DNA of 64,000 nucleotides from Diplosphaera chodatii (lineage: Eukaryota > Chlorophyta > Trebouxiophyceae > Prasiolales > Stichococcaceae), in NCBI GenBank assembly GCA_032358165.1, contig JAALGY010000028.1:1351964-1415963 (forward strand), in the 5' to 3' direction. Of this stretch, positions 55,107-64,000 are shown one piece after another. The stretch's first letter is position 1, and each line of letters opens with the position of its first letter. The translations under genes were made by a program, and so were the position numbers. The notes under the pieces are model-generated. The model made no database searches. It was not told the origin of the DNA and saw only the letters and a program-made list of their open reading frames with translations.

Positions 55107-56085
55107 AAGGGCGAGTTGAGCTCGCTCCCGTCGGCAAAAGGTGGCGCAGCACCACCACCCGAGGTACCTGCAGTGCTTGATGGAAGTGTGGGGGCATCCA
55201 GTAGTTTACGGAAGGGACTCGAGCATCACATCATCTGCTATGGGACAGGACCGCTTCTTAGCAGGTTTGAACTTCTGCCAGAACTTTTTGGAGTTGGTAG
55301 AGCGAGCCATTTCAGTGAGAGAAAGAGCCTGACTGCGGGTCCACTGGCGCTGTGTGCGGCGTAGCAGGTGCTGGTACTGCTGGCGTAGTCATTGACATTG
55401 ACATTGATTACATACTGGTGGTGGGCCATTTTGGCCTAGCCACAGGCTCTGGCGGAAAAACCCAGAGCAACATGCACAACGAGTCGTGTACGAAACCGTT
55501 CACTCCCCGCTGATAGAGTGGTTCCACTCAATCCCGGTTGGATGCACACCCCTCCAACTCTGCACATTGATTGTGACAACCCCGCAAAAAGGCTGCCAGT
55601 TGCCCGGCATCCTGCTGCATAAAGCCTGCCACTGATGTGATGTTGCTGTCCTCAAACAGCTCCGAATGCTGCACCCTCTGATCCACTAGGGCTGGACACC
55701 CCCAGACCATATGCGCCTCATCATCCACCACGCCGCAGCTACACCGCTGACACAGCCGCTCTGCCCGCGGCAGCCGCTGCCACCTCCCTGTCTCCACCCC
55801 CAGCATGTGACTGCCCATGCGAAACTGTGCTAACCGCCGACGACCGGTCTTGGAGGCGACTGCCTGCAAGTAGCCGGCCAACTGGTAGTTGTCACCGTTC
55901 ACAGGGCCCCTGACTCCCAGCCACTCACGCACTTTGCGCAAGTCGCTGCCATTCATTGACATTGATTACATACTGGTGGTGGGCCATTTTGGCCTAGCCA
56001 CAGGCTCTGGCGGAAAAACCCAGAGCAACATGCACAACGAGTCGTGTACGAAACCGTTCACTCCCCGCTGACAGAATGGTTCCAA

Positions 56086-57479
56086 TCAATCCCGGTTGGA
56101 TGCACACCCCTCCAACTCTGCACATTGATCATGACAACCCCGCAAAAAGGCTGCCAGTTGCCCGGCATCCTGCTGCATAAAGTCCGCCACTGATGTGATG
56201 TTGCTGTCCTCAAACAGCTCCGAATGCTGCACCCTCTGATCTACTAGGGCTGGACACCCCCAGACCATATGCGCCTCATCATCCACCACGCCGCAGTTAC
56301 ACCGCTGACACAGCCGCTCTGCCCGCGGCAGCCGCTGCCACCTCCCTGTTTCCACCCCCAGCATGTGACTGCCCATGCGAAACTGTGCTAACCGCCGACG
56401 ACCGGTCTTGGAGGCGACTGCCTGCAAGTAGCCGGCCATCTGGTAGTTGTCACTGTTCACAGGGCCCCTGACTCCCAGCCACTCACGCACTTTGCGCAAG
56501 TCGCTGCCATTCACAGCATCGAAGGTGCGGCGCTGCAGGTGTGCAGTGACAACAGATGTGTCAATGCGCTGCGGCACGCCGTCAACGATGGGTGACATGA
56601 AGTGCAGGAACGAACACACCTGGGCAGCCCAGCATGCTGAGCTGCTGGTGCTGCGCCCCGGCCGGGTGGCCAGAGCACAGTTCTCCAGGAATGCCTGCTT
56701 GGTGAGGCGGGTGTCCGGCATTGCGACCAGCCGGTTCCAGAACCGGCAGATGGCCAGCGTTGCCGTGTGCGCCACTGGGAACCGCCCAAGCTCCCCCAAC
56801 ACCGCCACGTTGGGAGTGCCTGTGCGCACGCCAAGAACAGACCGAAGGAACTTCCGATGGACAAGCTCACAAGTATCCATGCCAGTACCACATAACGCCC
56901 CAGGTCCCCATGTTTCAACACCATATAGCATAACAGGACGCACTAGTGCATCAAACAAATGCAGCTGCAATGCTGGGTCATGCAGGCTCAGGTCACGGCA
57001 ACGATGCTGCAATGCAAGTGCGGCGCGCTGGGCGGAGGCCGCTCTGCCGATGCTAGCGGCAGCAAAAGAACTACGAGTAGAGATATCAACCCCCAGATAG
57101 GTAAACGAGTCCAGCACTTCGATGGGAGCATGCATGTAGGTGAGAAGCGGTGGTGCAGCAGCCTGGGCTGCATACACCACGACCTTTGTCTTCTTCACGT
57201 TGACGGTGAGGCGCCAGCGCTTGCAGTACGACTCCAGCAGGTCGAGCTGCGCCTGCAGGCCGCGTACGGACGTGGACACCAGGTCCAGGTCATCTGCATA
57301 GAAGAGGGCAGGTGCCTGCACACCACACAGGGTGGGCAGGTCCAGGTCCCCGCCGGCGGCCTCCAGCTCCGCTTGGAAATCGTCAATGTAAATCCCGAAA
57401 AGGGTTGGAGATAGTGGACACCCCTGCTTAACACCCAAAGTGCTCTGGAATGTATCGGACAATCCCCCCTCAAACTGCA
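56086..57479 (-). pseudogene. Unit U7: H ORF2, YADD to C-terminus
   Basis: Protein sequence matches U5 and U6 by eye. Confidence 0.9.
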
Positions 57480-57618
57480 CATTGACATTGACATTGATTA
57501 CATACTGGTGGTGGGCCATTTTGGCCTAGCCACAGGCTCTGGCGGAAAAAACCCAGAGCAACATGCACAACGAGTCGTGTACGAAACCGTTCACTCCCCG
57601 CTGACAGAATGGTTCCAC

Positions 57619-58254
57619 TCAATCCCGGTTGGATGCACACCCCTCCAACTCTGCACATTGATTGTGACAACCCCGCAAAAAGGCTGCCAGTTGCCCGGCA
57701 TCCTGCTGCATAAAGCCTGCCACTGATGTGATGTTGCTGTCCTCAAACAGCTCCGAATGCTGCACCCTCTGATCCACTAGGGCTGGACACCCCCAGACCA
57801 TATGCGCCTCATCATCCACCACGCCGCAGCTACACCGCTGACACAGCCGCTCTGCCCGCGGCAGCCGCTGCCACCTCCCTGTCTCCACCCCCAGCATGTG
57901 ACTGCCCATGCGAAACTGTGCTAACCGCCGACGACCGGTCTTGGAGGCGACTGCCTGCAAGTAGCCGGCCAACTGGTAGTTGTCACCGTTCACAGGGCCC
58001 CTGACTCCCAGCCACTCACGCACTTTGCGCAAGTCGCTGCCATTCACAGCATCGAAGGTGCGGCGTTGCAGGTGTGCAGTGACAACAGATGTGTCAATGC
58101 GCTGCGGCACGCCGTCAACGATGGGTGACATGAAGTGCAGGAACGAACACACCTGGGCAGCCCAGCATGCTGAGCTGCTGGTGCTGCGCCCCGGCCGGCT
58201 GGCCAGAGCACAGTTCTCCAGGAATGCCTGCTTGGTGAGGCGGGTGTCCGGCAT
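57619..58254 (-). pseudogene. Unit U7: LINE a ORF2 end
   Basis: Residues ~943-1152. Confidence 0.85.
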
Positions 58255-58258
58255 GCAC

Positions 58259-58701
58259 TGCCATTGGCACATCAGCATACAGTGCCTGCACACCCCTCAG
58301 AAACTCCCCATGCACCCCAATCCGCTGCAGCTTCTCCCAAAGCAAATCACGAGGTACAGTATCGTATGCCTTCTTGAAATCGACAAAGCAAGAGTACAGA
58401 GGCTGCTTATCTGCCTTGGCCTTCTCGATGAGGGTGCGAACGACGAAGGTTTGATCGGTGGTGCGGTGGTCCTTGCGGAAGCCCGCCTGTCCGCGTGCGC
58501 GCAGCTGGTGCTGCTCGGTCCACCTCATGAGCTTTTCGTTAAGCATGCAAGCATATAGTTTTGCCAACAGAGACCCAACAGCAATGCCACGGTAATTACC
58601 CGGATCAGATGTGTCGCCCCCCTTATGAATTGGCGTGATGCCGCACAATGCCCAGCTCCTTGGCAGCGCTGCAACTCGTTGACACGAGTTAAAAATACAT
58701 G
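58259..58701 (-). pseudogene. Unit U7: H RT fingers/palm (b)
   Basis: Residues ~542-687. Confidence 0.85.
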
Positions 58702-59579
58702 GAATGGAAAGCGGTAAGGGAAGTTGCAAATAGCGATGGAAAAGAGAACCTTTGACCGGAAGGATGTTTGTGTATTGCGTTTTATCAACGACTTATATAC
58801 ACAAACAATGGAGGGCAGATTGCCGAGGCAACCACTTGCATAGGGTGGCATTTTTTGACATTGACATTGATTACATACTGGTGGTGGGCCATTTTGGCCT
58901 AGCCACAGGCTCTGGCGGGAAAAAACCCAGAGCAACATGCACAACGAGTCGTGTACGAAACCGTGCACTCCCCGCTGACAGAATGGTTCCACTCAATCCC
59001 GGTTGGATGCACACCCCTCCAACTCTGCACATTGATCATGACAACCCCGCAAAAAGGCTGCCAGTTGCCCGGCATCCTGCTGCATGAAGTCCGCCACTGA
59101 TGTGATGTTGCTGTCCTCAAACAGCTCCGGTGGGTTGGTCCCGCACGGAACTAGACCCGAAACTTCCGCCACCGTCAGGGATCGAACCGAGTCCTTCACG
59201 ATGTCCAATGAATGGAAAGCGGTAAGGGAAGTTGCAAATACATGCAAGACAGGGTGCAAGCTGCGCCGCTGCAACAGATAAAGCATCCAATTTGAGCAAC
59301 CCCACCGTCGCTTTGCCTCCGCGCAGGGCTCCTATAGCCTCTTGCACGGCGCCGGCTGTGAAGGACAAAAAAAAAAAACATCCTTCCGGTCAAAGGTTCT
59401 CTTTTCCATCGCTATTTGCAACTTCCCTTACCGCTTTCCATTCCACATTGACATTGATTACATACTGGTGGTGGGCCATTTTGGCCTAGCCACAGGCTCT
59501 GGCGGGAAAAAACCCAGAGCAACATGCACAACGAGTCGTGTACGAAACCGTGCACTCCCCGCTGACAGAATGGTTCCAC

Positions 59580-60212
59580 TCAATCCCGGTTGGATGCACA
59601 CCCCTCCAACTCTGCACATTGATCATGACAACCCCGCAAAAAGGCTGCCAGTTGCCCGGCATCCTGCTGCATGAAGTCCGCCACTGATGTGATGTTGCTG
59701 TCCTCAAACAGCTCCGAATGCTGCACCCTCTGATCTACTAGGGCTGGACACCCCCAGACCATATGCGCCTCATCATCCACCACGCCGCAGCTACACCGCT
59801 GACACAGCCGCTCTGCCCGCGGCAGCCGCTGCCACCTCCCTGTCTCCACCCCCAGCATGTGACTGCCCATGCGAAACTGTGCTAACCGCCGACGACCGGT
59901 CTTGGAGGCGACTGCCTGCAAGTAGCCGGCCAACTGGTAGTTGTCACTGTTCACAGGGCCCCTGACTCCCAGCCACTCATGCACTTTGCGCAAGTCGCTG
60001 CCATTCACAGCATCGAAGGTGCGGCGCTGCAGGTGAGCAGTGACAACAGATGTGTCAATGCGCTGCGGCACGCCGTCAACGATGGGTGACATGAAGTGCA
60101 GGAACGAACACACCTGGGCAGCCCAGCATGCTGAGCTGCTGGTGCTGCGCCCCGGCCGTGTGGCCAGAGCACAGTTCTCCAGGAACGCCTGCTTGGTGAG
60201 GCGGGTGTCCGG
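59580..60212 (-). pseudogene. Unit U7: LINE e ORF2 end
   Basis: Residues ~944-1152. Confidence 0.85.
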
Positions 60213-61191
60213 AAGGGCGAGTTGAGCTCGCTCCCGTCGGCAAAAGGTGGCGCAGCACCACCACCCGAGGTACCTGCAGTGCTTGATGGAAGTGTGGGGG
60301 CATCCAGTAGTTTACGGAAGGGACTCGAGCATCACATCATCTGCTATGGGACAGGACCGCTTCTTAGCAGGTTTGAACTTCTGCCAGAACTTTTTGGAGT
60401 TGGTAGAGCGAGCCATTTCAGTGAGAGAAAGAGCCTGACTGCGGGTCCACTGGCGCTGTGTGCGGCGTAGCAGGTGCTGGTACTGCTGGCGTAGTCATTG
60501 ACATTGACATTGATTACATACTGGTGGTGGGCCATTTTGGCCTAGCCACAGGCTCTGGCGGAAAAACCCAGAGCAACATGCACAACGAGTCGTGTACGAA
60601 ACCGTTCACTCCCCGCTGATAGAGTGGTTCCACTCAATCCCGGTTGGATGCACACCCCTCCAACTCTGCACATTGATTGTGACAACCCCGCAAAAAGGCT
60701 GCCAGTTGCCCGGCATCCTGCTGCATAAAGCCTGCCACTGATGTGATGTTGCTGTCCTCAAACAGCTCCGAATGCTGCACCCTCTGATCCACTAGGGCTG
60801 GACACCCCCAGACCATATGCGCCTCATCATCCACCACGCCGCAGCTACACCGCTGACACAGCCGCTCTGCCCGCGGCAGCCGCTGCCACCTCCCTGTCTC
60901 CACCCCCAGCATGTGACTGCCCATGCGAAACTGTGCTAACCGCCGACGACCGGTCTTGGAGGCGACTGCCTGCAAGTAGCCGGCCAACTGGTAGTTGTCA
61001 CCGTTCACAGGGCCCCTGACTCCCAGCCACTCACGCACTTTGCGCAAGTCGCTGCCATTCATTGACATTGATTACATACTGGTGGTGGGCCATTTTGGCC
61101 TAGCCACAGGCTCTGGCGGAAAAACCCAGAGCAACATGCACAACGAGTCGTGTACGAAACCGTTCACTCCCCGCTGACAGAATGGTTCCAA

Positions 61192-62585
61192 TCAATCCCG
61201 GTTGGATGCACACCCCTCCAACTCTGCACATTGATCATGACAACCCCGCAAAAAGGCTGCCAGTTGCCCGGCATCCTGCTGCATAAAGTCCGCCACTGAT
61301 GTGATGTTGCTGTCCTCAAACAGCTCCGAATGCTGCACCCTCTGATCTACTAGGGCTGGACACCCCCAGACCATATGCGCCTCATCATCCACCACGCCGC
61401 AGTTACACCGCTGACACAGCCGCTCTGCCCGCGGCAGCCGCTGCCACCTCCCTGTTTCCACCCCCAGCATGTGACTGCCCATGCGAAACTGTGCTAACCG
61501 CCGACGACCGGTCTTGGAGGCGACTGCCTGCAAGTAGCCGGCCATCTGGTAGTTGTCACTGTTCACAGGGCCCCTGACTCCCAGCCACTCACGCACTTTG
61601 CGCAAGTCGCTGCCATTCACAGCATCGAAGGTGCGGCGCTGCAGGTGTGCAGTGACAACAGATGTGTCAATGCGCTGCGGCACGCCGTCAACGATGGGTG
61701 ACATGAAGTGCAGGAACGAACACACCTGGGCAGCCCAGCATGCTGAGCTGCTGGTGCTGCGCCCCGGCCGGGTGGCCAGAGCACAGTTCTCCAGGAATGC
61801 CTGCTTGGTGAGGCGGGTGTCCGGCATTGCGACCAGCCGGTTCCAGAACCGGCAGATGGCCAGCGTTGCCGTGTGCGCCACTGGGAACCGCCCAAGCTCC
61901 CCCAACACCGCCACGTTGGGAGTGCCTGTGCGCACGCCAAGAACAGACCGAAGGAACTTCCGATGGACAAGCTCACAAGTATCCATGCCAGTACCACATA
62001 ACGCCCCAGGTCCCCATGTTTCAACACCATATAGCATAACAGGACGCACTAGTGCATCAAACAAATGCAGCTGCAATGCTGGGTCATGCAGGCTCAGGTC
62101 ACGGCAACGATGCTGCAATGCAAGTGCGGCGCGCTGGGCGGAGGCCGCTCTGCCGATGCTAGCGGCAGCAAAAGAACTACGAGTAGAGATATCAACCCCC
62201 AGATAGGTAAACGAGTCCAGCACTTCGATGGGAGCATGCATGTAGGTGAGAAGCGGTGGTGCAGCAGCCTGGGCTGCATACACCACGACCTTTGTCTTCT
62301 TCACGTTGACGGTGAGGCGCCAGCGCTTGCAGTACGACTCCAGCAGGTCGAGCTGCGCCTGCAGGCCGCGTACGGACGTGGACACCAGGTCCAGGTCATC
62401 TGCATAGAAGAGGGCAGGTGCCTGCACACCACACAGGGTGGGCAGGTCCAGGTCCCCGCCGGCGGCCTCCAGCTCCGCTTGGAAATCGTCAATGTAAATC
62501 CCGAAAAGGGTTGGAGATAGTGGACACCCCTGCTTAACACCCAAAGTGCTCTGGAATGTATCGGACAATCCCCCCTCAAACTGCA
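61192..62585 (-). pseudogene. Unit U8: H ORF2, YADD to C-terminus
   Basis: Protein sequence matches U5-U7 by eye. Confidence 0.9.
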
Positions 62586-62723
62586 CATTGACATTGACAT
62601 TGATTACATACTGGTGGTGGGCCATTTTGGCCTAGCCACAGGCTCTGGCGGAAAAACCCAGAGCAACATGCACAACGAGTCGTGTACGAAACCGTTCACT
62701 CCCCGCTGACAGAATGGTTCCAC

Positions 62724-63359
62724 TCAATCCCGGTTGGATGCACACCCCTCCAACTCTGCACATTGATTGTGACAACCCCGCAAAAAGGCTGCCAGTTGCC
62801 CGGCATCCTGCTGCATAAAGCCTGCCACTGATGTGATGTTGCTGTCCTCAAACAGCTCCGAATGCTGCACCCTCTGATCCACTAGGGCTGGACACCCCCA
62901 GACCATATGCGCCTCATCATCCACCACGCCGCAGCTACACCGCTGACACAGCCGCTCTGCCCGCGGCAGCCGCTGCCACCTCCCTGTCTCCACCCCCAGC
63001 ATGTGACTGCCCATGCGAAACTGTGCTAACCGCCGACGACCGGTCTTGGAGGCGACTGCCTGCAAGTAGCCGGCCAACTGGTAGTTGTCACCGTTCACAG
63101 GGCCCCTGACTCCCAGCCACTCACGCACTTTGCGCAAGTCGCTGCCATTCACAGCATCGAAGGTGCGGCGTTGCAGGTGTGCAGTGACAACAGATGTGTC
63201 AATGCGCTGCGGCACGCCGTCAACGATGGGTGACATGAAGTGCAGGAACGAACACACCTGGGCAGCCCAGCATGCTGAGCTGCTGGTGCTGCGCCCCGGC
63301 CGGCTGGCCAGAGCACAGTTCTCCAGGAATGCCTGCTTGGTGAGGCGGGTGTCCGGCAT
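62724..63359 (-). pseudogene. Unit U8: LINE a ORF2 end
   Basis: Residues ~943-1152; lacks the extra 3'UTR A seen in U7. Confidence 0.85.
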
Positions 63360-63363
63360 GCAC

Positions 63364-63806
63364 TGCCATTGGCACATCAGCATACAGTGCCTGCACACCC
63401 CTCAGAAACTCCCCATGCACCCCAATCCGCTGCAGCTTCTCCCAAAGCAAATCACGAGGTACAGTATCGTATGCCTTCTTGAAATCGACAAAGCAAGAGT
63501 ACAGAGGCTGCTTATCTGCCTTGGCCTTCTCGATGAGGGTGCGAACGACGAAGGTTTGATCGGTGGTGCGGTGGTCCTTGCGGAAGCCCGCCTGTCCGCG
63601 TGCGCGCAGCTGGTGCTGCTCGGTCCACCTCATGAGCTTTTCGTTAAGCATGCAAGCATATAGTTTTGCCAACAGAGACCCAACAGCAATGCCACGGTAA
63701 TTACCCGGATCAGATGTGTCGCCCCCCTTATGAATTGGCGTGATGCCGCACAATGCCCAGCTCCTTGGCAGCGCTGCAACTCGTTGACACGAGTTAAAAA
63801 TACATG
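63364..63806 (-). pseudogene. Unit U8: H RT fingers/palm (b)
   Basis: Residues ~542-687 with FVDFKKAYD. Confidence 0.85.
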
Positions 63807-64000
63807 GAATGGAAAGCGGTAAGGGAAGTTGCAAATAGCGATGGAAAAGAGAACCTTTGACCGGAAGGATGTTTGTGTATTGCGTTTTATCAACGACTTA
63901 TATACACAAACAATGGAGGGCAGATTGCCGAGGCAACCACTTGCATAGGGTGGCATTTTTTGACATTGACATTGATTACATACTGGTGGTGGGCCATTTT

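Larger units (their letters stand above)
50851..55953. repeat. 5.1-kb higher-order repeat unit U6
   Basis: H 50851-52376; a 52377-53150; b 53155-53597; SINE 53598-53744 and 54024-54130 around c 53745-54023; H 54131-54259; d 54260-54339 (11 A); e 54340-55106 with one extra A in its 3'UTR near 54405; H 55107-55389; f 55390-55953. Confidence 0.9.
55954..61059. repeat. 5.1-kb higher-order repeat unit U7
   Basis: H 55954-57479; a 57480-58254 with one extra A near 57546; b 58259-58701; SINE 58702-58848 and 59129-59235 around c 58849-59128 (extra A near 58920); H 59236-59364; d 59365-59445 (12 A); e 59446-60212 (extra A near 59508); H 60213-60495; f 60496-61059. Confidence 0.9.
61060..64000. repeat. 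5.1-kb higher-order repeat unit U8 (cut by window end)
   Basis: H 61060-62585; a 62586-63359; b 63364-63806; SINE part 63807-63953; the tail and 3'UTR of LINE c begin at 63954 and run off the window. The array therefore continues. Confidence 0.9.

Noticed and set aside
45748..61059. Rule-like growth of the 5.1-kb unit by one base per copy
   Set aside because: The extra bases fall in different homopolymers in different units, so the steady increase is coincidence.
9158..64000. CRISPR array or bacterial mobile element reading of the regular repeats
   Set aside because: Repeat units are kilobases long, are made of LINE and SINE sequence, and carry APE endonuclease/RT of a eukaryotic LINE with telomere-type repeats nearby.

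Overview
The window is a eukaryotic repeat landscape with no recognisable host gene. Nearly all of it is one family of APE-type (L1/Zepp-like) LINE retrotransposon, copied, truncated, nested and then tandemly duplicated. The likely host is a chlorophyte green alga. This rests on three things: interstitial telomere-type repeats that mix TTTAGGG with one TTTTAGGG, a TGTAA motif (the usual chlorophyte poly(A) signal) just before the LINE 3' tail, and an ORF1/ORF2 LINE with a C-terminal CCHC knuckle. Dense clusters of Zepp-like LINEs nested in one another mark the putative centromeres of some green algae, so a centromere-like or subtelomeric cluster is the best guess. That is inference.

Layout. 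1-2076: plus-strand LINE with a nested LINE. 2077-2244: spacer. 2245-6314: minus-strand LINE remnants carrying a SINE, an A-tailed retroposon and a plus-strand LINE insertion. 6315-6889: anonymous 544-bp segment ending in a telomere-like block. 6890-8265: plus-strand LINE ends. 8266-28988: units U0 to U3 of a ~5.1-kb higher-order repeat, all LINE sequence on the minus strand. They are interrupted at 17067-22020 by the only near-complete element, with ORF1 and an ORF2 whose catalytic residues are all present. 28989-33312: second copy of 2245-6889. 33313-40789: inverted LINE pairs in a 2,778-bp tandem repeat, with extra SINEs. 41048-64000: units U4 to U8 of the 5.1-kb repeat, running off the end.

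The 5.1-kb unit decodes as one 5'-truncated LINE (H, ORF2 residue ~409 to the end) split by later insertions: LINE a, a SINE itself split by LINE c, and a SINE-fragment plus LINE e pair. LINE f sits at the unit boundary. The history can be read as retrotransposition into the cluster, then unequal exchange at three scales (2.8 kb, 5.1 kb, about 27 kb), then further SINE and LINE insertions. Several insertions have an empty counterpart in another copy. Residue numbers for all remnants refer to the intact ORF2 at 17205-20663. Boundaries were placed by eye and may be off by a few bases.

The most interesting points are the ORF1-UAG-ORF2 in-frame arrangement with no ATG for ORF2; a SINE family whose copies carry a variable-length piece of their own 3' end upstream of their 5' end, as if copied from a head-to-tail multimer; the hexameric (TCAATG)n tail of the LINE; and the telomere-repeat block trapped between head-to-head LINEs in four copies.
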